A DNA stretch of 64,000 nucleotides from Alkalibacter saccharofermentans DSM 14828 (lineage in GTDB: Bacteria; Bacillota; Clostridia; Eubacteriales; Alkalibacteraceae), in the NCBI RefSeq assembly GCF_900128885.1, contig NZ_FQTU01000002.1, positions 169,008 to 233,007 on the forward strand. Direction: 5' to 3'. Below are positions 16,682 to 25,688 of this stretch, one piece after another (the stretch's first letter is position 1; each line of letters starts with the position of its first letter). The notes below the pieces were generated by a model. It had not been told where the DNA came from, made no database searches, and saw only the letters and a list, made by a program, of their open reading frames with translations. The translations under genes and the position numbers were made by a program.

Positions 16682-17032
16682 GCAATAGGGGAGTTTGCCG
16701 GGGATGCATTGCTAAATATTTCACTCAGGACAAACAAATCATGCCAAGAAGCGCGTTATATTAATAACAAAAAAACAACTAGGCCACACATATATATACA
16801 AGTATATCATTGAGTGTCATTGTAGGTCTTAAATTGTTGGCGATGTTATGTCAAGGCATTAACAAATTGTCGGGGCCCTTTGTTACCAAAGGCTTGCAGA
16901 TTCGTCTCAAAGATAACTAAATTGACTTTTGTTGATCATCGGATAAAATCTCAGTGAGATTCTCCTACGCCGATGAGAACGATTACACGAAGTGGTGGAG
17001 GGTATCACAACATAAAGGAGTTGAAGCTTGGC
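16682..17032 (+). other. Intergenic region upstream of formate dehydrogenase
   Basis: No gene was found. The first 200 bases hold only short hairpins (GTTAT-N4-ATAAC near 16755 and CCTTTG-N4-CAAAGG near 16875). The last part carries the fdh promoter and a nested inverted repeat, listed separately. Confidence 0.6.
16922..16975 (+). promoter_or_regulatory. fdh promoter and nested palindrome (candidate operator)
   Basis: TTGACT (16922-16927) and TAAAAT (16944-16949) form a promoter with a 16-base spacer. AATCTCA-G-TGAGATT (16947-16961) is a perfect inverted repeat over the -10 and start region. It is nested within CATCGG (16937-16942) and CCGATG (16970-16975). Confidence 0.5.
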
Positions 17033-19714
17033 ATGATCAGACTGAATATAGACAATCACTGGCTGGAAGTTGAAAAAGGAACGACAGTGTTGGAAGCGAC
17101 GAAGAGTTTGGGAATAAAGATACCCACTCTATGCCACCATCCCCACCTTGATTCAAGCATTGGGGGAGCTTGCAGGATGTGCTTGGTGGAAGTTGAAGGG
17201 ATGCGAGCCCTAGCACCTTCCTGCGCGCTTCCGGCCACTGAAGGAATGGTCGTAAAGACTAGGAGCAAGAGGGTTATTCAAGGAAGGAAGATGGTTCTTG
17301 ATCTAATTCTTTCAAACCACCCACTGGATTGCATGACTTGTGTAGCTGCAGGCAACTGCAAGCTGCAGGATTATTGTTTTGAGTATGGTGTAAAGGATTC
17401 CAGGCTCAGAAGTGGTGATGAAAAAGATTATCCACTAGATCATTCCAACAAGTTTTATTTTTTTGACAGAAATAAATGCATAATTTGCGGAAAGTGCACC
17501 AGGATATGCACGGAGCTTCAACAAACCCACGCCATCACGATGAGTGGAAGAGGCTTTGACACCCACGTGTCACCCCCCTTTGAAGATCCTATATCCCAGT
17601 CCACATGCGTTTCCTGCGGAAATTGCGTATCCGCTTGCCCGGTAGGTGCTTTAGTGCCGAGAAGGACTGAGAGGTTTAGGTACTGGGAGACAAGAAAAAT
17701 CAAGACTACCTGCCCATATTGCGGAGTTGGATGTCAGATGGAGCTTTTGATAAAAGACAACAAGGTCGTAGAAGTAGCCCCGTCAGACGGTGCAGCGAAT
17801 AACGGGATGCTGTGTGTCAAAGGAAAATTCGGATATAAATTCATAGATCATCCCGATAGGCTTAGAACGCCTTTGGTAAAAAAAGAAGGCAGATTTGTTC
17901 AAGCCACCTGGGATGAAGCATATCGGTTAATTACAGATAAAATCACTGCTGCAAAGGATGAGTTTGGAGCAGATTCAATTGCAGGTTTTTCATCTGCACG
18001 ATGCACCAATGAAGAAAACTACCTTTTTCAAAAACTGTTTAGAGCTGTTATCGGCACTAACAATATAGATCACTGTGCCAGGCTGTGCCATGCTTCAACT
18101 GTTGCGGGCCTTGCCGCTACCCTCGGAAGCGGAGCTATGACCAACAGCAATTTAGAAGCCCTAGGGTCGGATCTGATATTCGTGACAGGATCTAATACTA
18201 CCGAGACTCATCCGGTCATCGGCTCCCATATAAAACAGGCGAAGGCTAACGGAGCAAGCCTAATAGTAGCTGAACCTAGGGAAATCGAGCTCGCAAAAGT
18301 AGCGGATGTTTTCCTTCAAATAAAGCCGGGGACAAACGTTGCTCTTTTTAACGGTCTCATGCATGTAATAATAAAAGAAGGTCTTGAAGATAAGGATTAC
18401 ATAAGAGACAGAACTGAGAATTTTGAAGAGCTTAAAGAAGTAATGGAGAACTACTCTCCGGAAGTAGTAGCCCAAATATGCGAAGTAAATAAAGATGATT
18501 TGATTAAGGCAGCTAGGATGTATGGGAAGGCAGACAAAGGGGCAATATACTATTCCATGGGAGTGACCCAGCATTCTACGGGAACCCAAGGGGTAATGGC
18601 TGTTTCCAATCTGGCGCTTTTATGCGGCAATATCGGCAAGGAATCCGCGGGAGTGAATTCTTTAAGGGGACAAAACAACGTTCAGGGAGCATGTGATATG
18701 GGCGCATTGCCTGGATATTACCCGGGATATCAAAAGGTATTTGATTCTAAGGCTAAGAAGAAGTTCGAAAAGGCTTGGGGAAGAACCCTTTCGGACAAAG
18801 CTGGACTGACTATCACGGAGGTTGTAAACGGGCTTGATGAAAAGACCATAAAAATATTGTACGTCATGGGAGAAAATCCGGTGGTCTCTGACCCGGATAC
18901 AGGGCATGTTAAAAGGGCGTTGGATAAAGCGGATTTCATCGTAGTGCAGGATATTTTCCTGACCGAGACGGCTGAATATGCTGACGTGGTCCTTCCTGCC
19001 GCAGCTTTTGCAGAAAAAGACGGAACCTTCACGAATACTGAAAGAAGAGTTCAAAGGATAAGAAAGGCAGTAAATTCACCTGGAGAGTCCAAACCTGATT
19101 GGGTTATATTGATGGAGCTGATGAAAAGGCTTGGTTATGGGGCAAGCTACGGCGGACCGGCAGATATCATGGAGGAAATCGCGGCACTGACCCCCCAATA
19201 TGGCGGAATATCATATGACAGGCTAGAGGTTGAAGGACTGCAATGGCCATGTCCCACGAGGAAACATCCGGGAACTAAGGTTCTCCACAGGGAGAAGTTT
19301 GACAGAGGCAAAGGGCTGTTCAAACCGGCGGAATACATTAAAAGCGCTGAAGTGCCGGATAAGGATTATCCATACATAATGACTACCGGAAGGATGCTAT
19401 ACCACTATCACACCAGATCGATGACAAAGAGAGTGAGGGGGATAGACGCCCTTTACCCGGAATCCTACATAGAAATACATCCAGTAACGGCCAGTAGGCT
19501 TGATGTGAATGATGGAGACAAGATCAGGGTTTCGTCTAGACGAGGAAGCGTAGTAACCAAGGCAAAAATAACGGATGGGGTGGTAGAAGACGTGGTATTC
19601 ATGCCCTTTCATTTTTACGAAGGCGGAGCTAATTATCTAACCAATTCCGTAATCGACCCTATTGCAAAAATACCTGAGCTTAAAGTGAGCGCCGTAAGCC
19701 TGGAGAAGCTCTGA
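17033..19714 (+). CDS. fdhA: Formate dehydrogenase catalytic subunit (NAD/ferredoxin type, Cys form)
   Basis: Molybdopterin oxidoreductase of about 893 residues. The N-terminal NuoG-like part has a [2Fe-2S] domain (CHHPHLDSSIGGACRMC), a His/Cys cluster (HPLDCMTCVAAGNCKLQ) and two [4Fe-4S] ferredoxin motifs (CIICGKCTRIC, CVSCGNCVSAC). The MGD domain follows with CPYCGVGC. The active-site stretch CARLCHASTV has cysteine at 352 where many formate dehydrogenases carry selenocysteine. The enzyme interconverts formate and CO2; mobA and fdhD next to it support this. ATG 17033 is 12 bases after AAAGGAG; the ATG at 16973 has no ribosome site and lies in the palindrome. A molybdenum or tungsten centre is equally possible. 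Confidence 0.9.
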   Translation: MIRLNIDNHWLEVEKGTTVLEATKSLGIKIPTLCHHPHLDSSIGGACRMCLVEVEGMRALAPSCALPATEGMVVKTRSKRVIQGRKMVLDLILSNHPLDCMTCVAAGNCKLQDYCFEYGVKDSRLRSGDEKDYPLDHSNKFYFFDRNKCIICGKCTRICTELQQTHAITMSGRGFDTHVSPPFEDPISQSTCVSCGNCVSACPVGALVPRRTERFRYWETRKIKTTCPYCGVGCQMELLIKDNKVVEVAPSDGAANNGMLCVKGKFGYKFIDHPDRLRTPLVKKEGRFVQATWDEAYRLITDKITAAKDEFGADSIAGFSSARCTNEENYLFQKLFRAVIGTNNIDHCARLCHASTVAGLAATLGSGAMTNSNLEALGSDLIFVTGSNTTETHPVIGSHIKQAKANGASLIVAEPREIELAKVADVFLQIKPGTNVALFNGLMHVIIKEGLEDKDYIRDRTENFEELKEVMENYSPEVVAQICEVNKDDLIKAARMYGKADKGAIYYSMGVTQHSTGTQGVMAVSNLALLCGNIGKESAGVNSLRGQNNVQGACDMGALPGYYPGYQKVFDSKAKKKFEKAWGRTLSDKAGLTITEVVNGLDEKTIKILYVMGENPVVSDPDTGHVKRALDKADFIVVQDIFLTETAEYADVVLPAAAFAEKDGTFTNTERRVQRIRKAVNSPGESKPDWVILMELMKRLGYGASYGGPADIMEEIAALTPQYGGISYDRLEVEGLQWPCPTRKHPGTKVLHREKFDRGKGLFKPAEYIKSAEVPDKDYPYIMTTGRMLYHYHTRSMTKRVRGIDALYPESYIEIHPVTASRLDVNDGDKIRVSSRRGSVVTKAKITDGVVEDVVFMPFHFYEGGANYLTNSVIDPIAKIPELKVSAVSLEKL

Positions 19715-19729
19715 AGGGAGGGAGTATAA

Positions 19730-20335
19730 GTGAAAGATTTTGGAAGCGCAATAATTTTGGCAGGAGGAAAGAGCCTCAGAATGGGTTTTGATAAACAAAA
19801 AATTATTTTGCGCAATAATAGCTTAATGGACCGCATAACAGATATTTTGTCTGGAGAGTTTGATGAGCTGATACTCGTTACCAATGATTTAGATATTTAT
19901 AAAGACTCACCTTATACTATCATCGAAGATGAGATCAAGGGCATGGGGCCTTTGGGAGGAATCCATGCCGGGTTGAAAAGATCTTCGAGCAGATATTCCT
20001 TTGTTTTTGCTTGTGACATGCCGGTGTTGAACATAGGATATATACACATGATGAAAGAGATGATAGCTATAATAAAACCCCAAGCATGCGTGGCAAGGTA
20101 TAAGGAGTGGATAGAGCCCTTCAATGCTTTTTATTCCGCATCACAGATAGAAGAGATTGAAAAGCATCTCGGCAGTGGGGGGAGGGCGGTGTACGATTGC
20201 CTGAAAAAATGCAATACCTTCTTCATAGAAGAAGAAGTTGCGAGAAGGTTCAGCCCGGATTGGGATATGTTTTATAACTTGAATACCAGGGAGGAACTTG
20301 CCTGCTTCGTGGAGAGGGTAAATCAAAATTACTGA
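19730..20335 (+). CDS. mobA: Molybdenum cofactor guanylyltransferase
   Basis: Transfers GMP from GTP to molybdopterin to form the MGD cofactor used by formate dehydrogenase. The nucleotidyltransferase signature LAGGKSLRMGFDKQ is at the N-terminus and the metal-binding ACDMPV segment is near residue 95. 201 residues, GTG start after GGGAGGGAG, 15 bases after fdhA and 13 before fdhD, so one operon. Confidence 0.92.
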   Translation: MKDFGSAIILAGGKSLRMGFDKQKIILRNNSLMDRITDILSGEFDELILVTNDLDIYKDSPYTIIEDEIKGMGPLGGIHAGLKRSSSRYSFVFACDMPVLNIGYIHMMKEMIAIIKPQACVARYKEWIEPFNAFYSASQIEEIEKHLGSGGRAVYDCLKKCNTFFIEEEVARRFSPDWDMFYNLNTREELACFVERVNQNY

Positions 20336-20348
20336 AGGGAGAGAAGAT

Positions 20349-21116
20349 GTGGAAACGACCCGAAAGGTGAAGATCAAAAAAATAAAGGGGAATGTCTTTG
20401 AGACGGAAGATGAAGTAGCAGTTGAATACGATTTGGTGATTTATATAAATGGGAACTATTTTGTAACGCTGCTGTGCACGCCAATAAACCTAGAGGACCT
20501 TGTGGCAGGATACCTGTATTCAGAAGGCGTAATATTAAAGGGCAAGGAGTTATTGAATCTAAAGATTGATGAAGGGAAAAGAAGGGCAGATGCAGAGATA
20601 AGCAGGGAGGATATTTTCAAGTATTCTGGGGATCGGCTCTTGGGAGAAATGACGGTGACTACTGCCTGCGGAAAAGGACGCAAGGTGATTTATCCTGTAG
20701 TCAGAGAAGGTGCTGACTCAAAGATAACGTCAGTAGATATCGATGCGGAAAAAACATCTGATTTGTTCCGTCAGTTCAACAAGTCTTCGGAACTTTTTGA
20801 CCGGACGGGAGGCGTGCATAGCTGCGCTTTGTGCAGCCAATCGGAAATATTGATATTTAGAGACGATATAGGAAGGCATAACGCACTCGATAAAATCTTA
20901 GGAAAAGCCATGCTTCAAGGACTGGATGTTAGTGATAAAATTGTGTTGACTACCGGTAGGATGTCATCAGAAATAGTAGAGAAGGTAGCGCTAAGAGGCA
21001 TACCGGTTTTAGTTTCCAGATCCGCACCTACGGATACAGCCATAGAAAAGGCAAAAAAAGCCGGGGTTAAATTGATTGGGTTTTTAAGAGGCAACAGAAT
21101 GAACATATACACTTAA
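20349..21116 (+). CDS. fdhD: Formate dehydrogenase sulfur carrier FdhD
   Basis: FdhD passes sulfur from a cysteine desulfurase to the Mo/W centre of formate dehydrogenase and is needed for activity. The 255-residue protein carries the persulfide loop HSCALCS and the conserved DDIGRHNALDK motif. GTG start at 20349 after GGGAGAGAAG. It closes the fdhA-mobA-fdhD operon. Confidence 0.93.
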   Translation: METTRKVKIKKIKGNVFETEDEVAVEYDLVIYINGNYFVTLLCTPINLEDLVAGYLYSEGVILKGKELLNLKIDEGKRRADAEISREDIFKYSGDRLLGEMTVTTACGKGRKVIYPVVREGADSKITSVDIDAEKTSDLFRQFNKSSELFDRTGGVHSCALCSQSEILIFRDDIGRHNALDKILGKAMLQGLDVSDKIVLTTGRMSSEIVEKVALRGIPVLVSRSAPTDTAIEKAKKAGVKLIGFLRGNRMNIYT

Positions 21117-21494
21117 AGGCAATAAAATTATAAAAAGATGTTTAATTAAAAAAAGCGAGGGTATATTTTAACTAACAAGGAAGATAAGACAAAGGAAAAC
21201 CCAAAAGAAATTTCAATTTGAAGTATTAATTGAGATTTCGATCTAAAACAGATATAAAGGTTGTAAAGAGATGGATCTTGTTGAACTGCAGATATCAAAT
21301 CTGTAAGCAATAAAGAGAAACTCTAATAAAAATTACAAAGAAAATATCTGGAAAGGGAATTCCAAAATCGAATCTGCTTTGTAAAAATACATTAGCATAA
21401 GAAAGGAAAGTACATGACTAATGAATCAGTATCTTGAGGGATAGTAGATCAATCAGTAATATGATCCTATCCCTTAAGACTTTTTTGATTATCA
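21117..21494. other. AT-rich intergenic stretch with several hairpins; candidate non-coding RNA
   Basis: No gene of meaningful size is found. The + strand holds GAAATTTCAATT (21207-21218) pairing with AATTGAGATTTC (21228-21239), CAGAT-N5-ATCTG (21289-21303) and AGAG-N3-CTCT (21314-21324), then a strong terminator. A 7-codon reading frame with a ribosome site begins at 21414 and ends inside the terminator. No clear promoter is seen. Confidence 0.35.
21433..21486 (+). terminator. Strong Rho-independent terminator, + strand
   Basis: CTTGAGGGATAG (21433-21444) pairs with CTATCCCTTAAG (21467-21478), extended by GATC/GATC inside, then TTTTTT. The T-run is only on the + strand, so it ends a rightward transcript although it touches the end of a leftward gene. 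Confidence 0.8.
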
Positions 21495-21836
21495 CTAGAT
21501 TCTTTTAACGAATTCGGATTTAAGTTTCATGGCTCCAAATCCGTCTATCCTGCAGTCGATGTTGTGGTCTCCTTCAACCAGACGTATGTTCTTGACTTTA
21601 GTGCCGATTTTAAGGCTTGACGAAGCGCCTTTTACTTTCAAGTCCTTTATTATGATAATGCTGTCGCCGTCTTTCAATGCGTTTCCATTTGAATCCATTA
21701 TAGCATGCTCTTTTGTCTCAGCTGTGTCGGAATCAAGAGTCCATTCGTGGGCGCATTCAGGGCATACCAGCAGATTGCCATATTCGTAAGCATATTGGCT
21801 GGAACACTCGGGACATAGAGGTAAAGAATTTGTCAT
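21495..21836 (-). CDS. Zinc-ribbon protein of the PhnA/YjdM family
   Basis: 113 residues with an N-terminal zinc ribbon (CPECSS and CPECAHEW) followed by a PhnA domain (DSNGNALKDGDSIIIIKDLKVKG). The family was named after phosphonate utilisation, but E. coli PhnA/YjdM does not take part in the C-P lyase pathway and its role is unknown. Reads leftwards; 35 bases separate it from rlmH upstream, so it may share that transcript. Confidence 0.82.
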   Translation of the reverse strand: MTNSLPLCPECSSQYAYEYGNLLVCPECAHEWTLDSDTAETKEHAIMDSNGNALKDGDSIIIIKDLKVKGASSSLKIGTKVKNIRLVEGDHNIDCRIDGFGAMKLKSEFVKRI

Positions 21837-21871
21837 ATTAGTTCTCCGTTTCCTATTGTATTATTTTAAAG

Positions 21872-22351
21872 CTACTTATGATAAGGCTCGCCCCTGATGA
21901 TTCTAAAAGCCCTGTATACTTGCTCCAAGAGCATTACCTTAAAGAGCTGGTGGGGAAAGGTCATCTTTGAAAAGGAAAGACTTAGGTTGCTTCCGGTCTT
22001 CACTGCATCCCCAATTCCTAAAGAACCTCCGATTATAAAGCATATGTGGCTAGTTCCATTTAAAGCAAGCTGTTCAATGTTTTCTGCAAGCTCTTCGCTG
22101 GTTTCTTGTTTGCCGTCGATCTCCAAGGTAACGACAAAAGAACCTTGAGGTATTTTCTCAAGGATTTTCTTTCCCTCTTTATCTTTGACTGTCCTCATAT
22201 CCGAGAGGCTTAAGCTTTCAGGAGCCTTTTCATCAGGAATTTCGATCATGTTGAGGGTGCAGTAGCGTCCAAGTCTCTTGGCGTACTCAGCTATTGCTTG
22301 AGAATAAAACTTTTCCTTAATCTTTCCTACGCTTACAACTGTTACTTTCAA
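21872..22351 (-). CDS. rlmH: 23S rRNA (pseudouridine1915-N3)-methyltransferase
   Basis: SPOUT-class methyltransferase of 159 residues that methylates pseudouridine 1915 in helix 69 of 23S rRNA. The knot region FIIGGSLGIGD and the C-terminal stretch SKMTFPHQLFKVMLLEQVYR, ending RGEPYHK, are signatures of RlmH (YbeA). Starts 10 bases after the preceding small gene. Confidence 0.95.
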   Translation of the reverse strand: MKVTVVSVGKIKEKFYSQAIAEYAKRLGRYCTLNMIEIPDEKAPESLSLSDMRTVKDKEGKKILEKIPQGSFVVTLEIDGKQETSEELAENIEQLALNGTSHICFIIGGSLGIGDAVKTGSNLSLSFSKMTFPHQLFKVMLLEQVYRAFRIIRGEPYHK

Positions 22352-22361
22352 TAAATATCTC

Positions 22362-22727
22362 CTATACGAACTTTCCGTTCAAAAATATATTGCCTTCTTC
22401 CAAGTAATAAACGAGAACCAGGAAAGCATCTCTTTCAATGCCAAGCACCTCGCAAACTTCGTCGATGACTGAATAAACAAGTTCTTCCATGAACTCTCGC
22501 GTATTTCGCTTTGACAACGTGATTTGGACTACCGGTCTATGAGGCTTTTTGGCTTTTGAAGTAATCCCTTCAGGAGGGTGGTTGTAAAAATGATCCTCAT
22601 GGAATATTTCCCAGGAGATCTTAACTTTGTCTCTGGGCAAGGACATCTTTGCAGATATCTTTTCATTAATTTCCTTTACGTTTATGTTTTCCATAAGGTT
22701 GTCGGTTTTGATAGCTACATATGGCAT
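22362..22727 (-). CDS. Small protein of tautomerase-like fold (DUF1904-like)
   Basis: 121 residues with an N-terminal MP start as in the tautomerase superfamily, where Pro1 is the catalytic base. The pattern (beta strand, helix, then VQITLSKRNTREFMEEL and a second helix) fits a 4-oxalocrotonate tautomerase-type half. I think of DUF1904 but recognise it only weakly. It is the first gene of a leftward group with rlmH; no substrate can be suggested. Confidence 0.5.
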   Translation of the reverse strand: MPYVAIKTDNLMENINVKEINEKISAKMSLPRDKVKISWEIFHEDHFYNHPPEGITSKAKKPHRPVVQITLSKRNTREFMEELVYSVIDEVCEVLGIERDAFLVLVYYLEEGNIFLNGKFV

Positions 22728-22882
22728 TTTAAATCTCTCCTTATTAATTGTCTTTAAGCAGTTGTCAAAAAAGCATGTTTCTCTTATCCCTTATTATACA
22801 GCGTATCTCAGACAATTCAAAGATAAATACCTGAAACTGGTGTATAATAATATACAAAAGAAATATTTGAGGAGGATTTTAA

Positions 22883-23518
22883 ATGTCTGTTAAAAAAGAT
22901 TTTTATGCAAATTTATCAAAAAGCTTATTAGGAAAATTCGAAAAAAGACGTTTTGAAGCTTATTACTGTGAGACTAAAGATGAGGCTCTGAAAAAAGCTT
23001 TGGAGATTATCCCCGAAGATTCGGTCGTGTCCTTTGGTGGAACAATGACAGTTAAAGAAATTGGCCTCACAGAAGCTCTGCGTAATGGAAAATATAAACT
23101 CATAGATAGGGAAGAGGCAAGAAACGCAGAAGAAAAAGCAATTATTACGAGAAAGGCAATGGACTGCGACTACTACCTTATGAGCACGAATGCCTTTACA
23201 TCCGAAGGTGAGCTCGTGAACATCGACGGAAACGGAAATCGGGTGGCTGCTCTTTGCTATGGTCCAAAGAACATCATAGTGATAGCGGGCATGAACAAGC
23301 TTGCTGAAGATAGAGAAAACGGCATTTGGAGAGTACAAAACGTAGCATCTCCCCAAAATACCATAAGATTGGAGAGAAAGACTCCATGTGCCATAACAGG
23401 AGAGTGCGGCGATTGCTACGGAGATTCAAGTATATGCTCTCAAATTGTAATAACAAGAAGAAGCCATCAAAAGGGCAGAATAAAAGTGATACTAGTAGGT
23501 GAAGAGCTGGGATATTAA
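22883..23518 (+). CDS. LUD-domain protein (LutC/YkgG-like)
   Basis: 211 residues of the LUD (DUF162) family, seen in FGGTMTVKEIGLTEALRNG, LMSTNAFTSEGELVNIDGNGN and VIAGMNKL. LutC-type proteins belong to lactate-oxidation complexes, but stand-alone copies like this one are common in clostridia and have no known reaction. A C-terminal cysteine group (CAITGECGDCYGDSSIC) could bind a metal or cluster. ATG after GAGGAGG; TATAAT at 22843-22848 is a possible -10. Confidence 0.85.
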   Translation: MSVKKDFYANLSKSLLGKFEKRRFEAYYCETKDEALKKALEIIPEDSVVSFGGTMTVKEIGLTEALRNGKYKLIDREEARNAEEKAIITRKAMDCDYYLMSTNAFTSEGELVNIDGNGNRVAALCYGPKNIIVIAGMNKLAEDRENGIWRVQNVASPQNTIRLERKTPCAITGECGDCYGDSSICSQIVITRRSHQKGRIKVILVGEELGY

Positions 23519-23534
23519 TTATATAGATGTAATT

Positions 23535-23574
23535 TTGAGCATAAAAAATCCCCTAGGGGATTTTTTATGCTCAA
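23535..23574. terminator. Bidirectional terminator, perfect 40-base palindrome
   Basis: Bases 23535-23554 are the exact reverse complement of 23555-23574, with a GC core (TCCCCTAGGGGA) flanked by A6 and T6. It separates the convergent LUD and nadC genes and can end both transcripts. Confidence 0.92.
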
Positions 23575-24414
23575 TCATATGTATTTAAGGTTTTTCAAGC
23601 TGATATCCATCACCTTGGCATTGTAAATGATGCTTCCCATTGAGACGAAATCTACGCCTGTATTTGCTACGTCTGCTAGGTTTTCCAAGGTTATATTGCC
23701 GGAGGCTTCGGTTATTGCCTTGCCGTTTATTACAGAAACTGCTTTTTTTATGGTATCTATATCCATGTTGTCTAGCATGATAATGTCCGCTTTGACCGAG
23801 AGGGCTTCTTCTACCATTTCAAGGGTTTCAGTCTCCACTTCAATTTTTCGCACAAATGATGCGCTATCTTTTGCAAGTGTCACTGCGTTGGTTATGCCGC
23901 CGGCGGCCATTATGTGGTTGTCTTTAATCAATATGCCGTCTGATAGGCAATGCCTGTGGTTGAATCCCCCTCCGCATATGACAGCCGACTTCTCGAAAAG
24001 CCTAAAGTTGGGGGTGGTCTTTCTAGTGTCGAGAATTCTGCATTTCGTATGAGCCACAAGTTCGGCGGCCTTTTTTGTTTCGGTTGCTATTCCGCTCATC
24101 CTTTGGAGGAGGTTTAGTGCTGTGCGCTCACCGGAGAGTATGTTCCGAGTACTTCCTGAAAGTTTAGCTATCAAATCACCAGGTGAAACTGAATCCCCAT
24201 CGGATTTATAAAAGTCTATTTTTACTTCTCCCAACAGCTCGAATGTCCGCTTAAAGGCTTCAAGTCCACAAATAATGCCGTCGGACTTTGCTGTAAGCTC
24301 TGCGCTGCAACGGCTTTCCTTGTAGATTATGGCATCGGTGGTAGCGTCTCCAAAAGGCATATCTTCTCTTAAAGCGTCAAGTATCAATCTATCCATTTCA
24401 TTTAAATTCATCAT
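23575..24414 (-). CDS. nadC: Nicotinate-nucleotide pyrophosphorylase (quinolinate phosphoribosyltransferase)
   Basis: Converts quinolinate and PRPP to nicotinate mononucleotide and CO2, third step of de novo NAD synthesis. 279 residues with GDATTDAI near the N-terminus, ERTALNLLQRMSGIAT, RILDTRKTTPNFR and the C-terminal SMGSI. It overlaps nadB by 17 bases and is the last gene of the nadABC operon. Confidence 0.95.
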   Translation of the reverse strand: MMNLNEMDRLILDALREDMPFGDATTDAIIYKESRCSAELTAKSDGIICGLEAFKRTFELLGEVKIDFYKSDGDSVSPGDLIAKLSGSTRNILSGERTALNLLQRMSGIATETKKAAELVAHTKCRILDTRKTTPNFRLFEKSAVICGGGFNHRHCLSDGILIKDNHIMAAGGITNAVTLAKDSASFVRKIEVETETLEMVEEALSVKADIIMLDNMDIDTIKKAVSVINGKAITEASGNITLENLADVANTGVDFVSMGSIIYNAKVMDISLKNLKYI

Positions 24415-25684
24415 TATAACGTTCAGTCCTTCTTTTGATTTCTTCCTTTACCAATGCTCCGGTATCTAGCTCATGGTAATAATCGGGGCTTAAAGCCTTA
24501 TTTGAAGCCTTAGGCTCATCGATATGGCGGATGCGTTTGTTTATATCGTCACAGGCCCGTTTTGAAAAGACCAGACCTTCTAGAAGTGAATTGCTGGCTA
24601 GCCTGTTTTTTCCGTGAACTCCGGTGCAAGCAGTTTCTCCTGAAGCGTAGAAATTTGGTAAATTGCTCCTGCAGAACGTGTCAACCTCAATGCCTCCCAT
24701 CATGTAATGCTGTGCCGGCAAGACAGGGATTGGTTCTTTGGTTATGTCGATACCCTGTTCCAAACATCTGGAATGGACCAAGGGAAACCTTCTAAGGATA
24801 AAGTCTTTGTCCTTGAAGGATATGTCCAAAAGAACGTGGGTGCTGTTTCTAGTTTGTTTTTTAATGGCGTCGCATACGATATCTCTAGGGGACAGCTCGT
24901 CGACAAATCGCTCTCCGTTTATATTGAATAAAAGGGCACCTTCGCCCCGAAGAGCTTCTGTTATCAAAAATTTTCTATTTCCTGTTTTGCCGTCGTAAAG
25001 GGCTGTGGGGTGAAACTGTATAAACGACATATCCTTAAGGGCGACATTATTCATAAAGGCGATTCCAATCCCCTCGCCTCTAAGGATGGCTTGGTTCGTG
25101 GAGCTTTTAAATAGACCACCTACGCCCCCAGAGGCCATCATAACGACTTTGGAATTTACGATTCTCAGTTCGCTGCCTGTCTTTAAGACTACGCCGGTGC
25201 AGGCTCCATTTTCTATGATGATATCGAGTACCGAGGTATGGTCGTATATGTCTATGTTCTCGTTTAAGCTTATGGCTTCGAACATGGATTTTGAAATGTA
25301 GCGTCCCGTCTTGTCCTTTACGTGTAGAATCCTGTAGGCGCTGTGGCCGCCTTCCCGAGTGAAATGAAGGTGGCTGTTGGATTTGTCGAAGACGACTCCT
25401 ATGTCCATGATGGATTTTATGCTTTTAAAGGATTCTTCCACCAAGACCCTGACAGCTTTTGAATCGTTGTGAAATTTTCCGGCTTTTAACGTATCTTGGA
25501 TATGGCGATCGATATCCTCGTTGTCCCGAGCAGTCGCAATCCCCCCTTGAGCCAGGGATGTATTGGTTGTAGATAGGGTGTCCTTGGCTAAAAGAAGCAC
25601 TTTTAAGCGCTTGTCCAGGTTTATGCAGGTATTCAAGCCGGCTATGCCGGTCCCGATAACGATCACGTCATAATATTCCTTCAT
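24398..25684 (-). CDS. nadB: L-aspartate oxidase
   Basis: FAD enzyme producing iminoaspartate. The FAD site is VIVIGTGIAGLNT, followed by SLAQGGIA, HFTREGGHS and EALRGEGALL. With about 428 residues it lacks most of the C-terminal helical domain of the 540-residue E. coli enzyme. In an anaerobe the electron acceptor is presumably fumarate rather than oxygen (inference). The start MKEYYDVIVIG (25684) follows CAGGTGAG; the upstream ATG at 25732 lies in nadA. Three bases separate it from nadA. Confidence 0.93.
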   Translation of the reverse strand: MKEYYDVIVIGTGIAGLNTCINLDKRLKVLLLAKDTLSTTNTSLAQGGIATARDNEDIDRHIQDTLKAGKFHNDSKAVRVLVEESFKSIKSIMDIGVVFDKSNSHLHFTREGGHSAYRILHVKDKTGRYISKSMFEAISLNENIDIYDHTSVLDIIIENGACTGVVLKTGSELRIVNSKVVMMASGGVGGLFKSSTNQAILRGEGIGIAFMNNVALKDMSFIQFHPTALYDGKTGNRKFLITEALRGEGALLFNINGERFVDELSPRDIVCDAIKKQTRNSTHVLLDISFKDKDFILRRFPLVHSRCLEQGIDITKEPIPVLPAQHYMMGGIEVDTFCRSNLPNFYASGETACTGVHGKNRLASNSLLEGLVFSKRACDDINKRIRHIDEPKASNKALSPDYYHELDTGALVKEEIKRRTERYNDEFK

Positions 25685-25688
25685 GGTC

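Noticed and set aside
16973..17032. Upstream ATG of the formate dehydrogenase gene
   Set aside because: No ribosome site; it lies in the CCGATG arm of the palindrome and adds residues not typical of the family.
18069..18095. Selenocysteine insertion at the formate dehydrogenase active site
   Set aside because: The codon is TGC, not TGA, so no recoding is needed.
21414..21437. Seven-codon reading frame with GAAAGGAAAG before it
   Set aside because: Too short to support, and it runs into the terminator stem; kept only as a remark in the intergenic entry.
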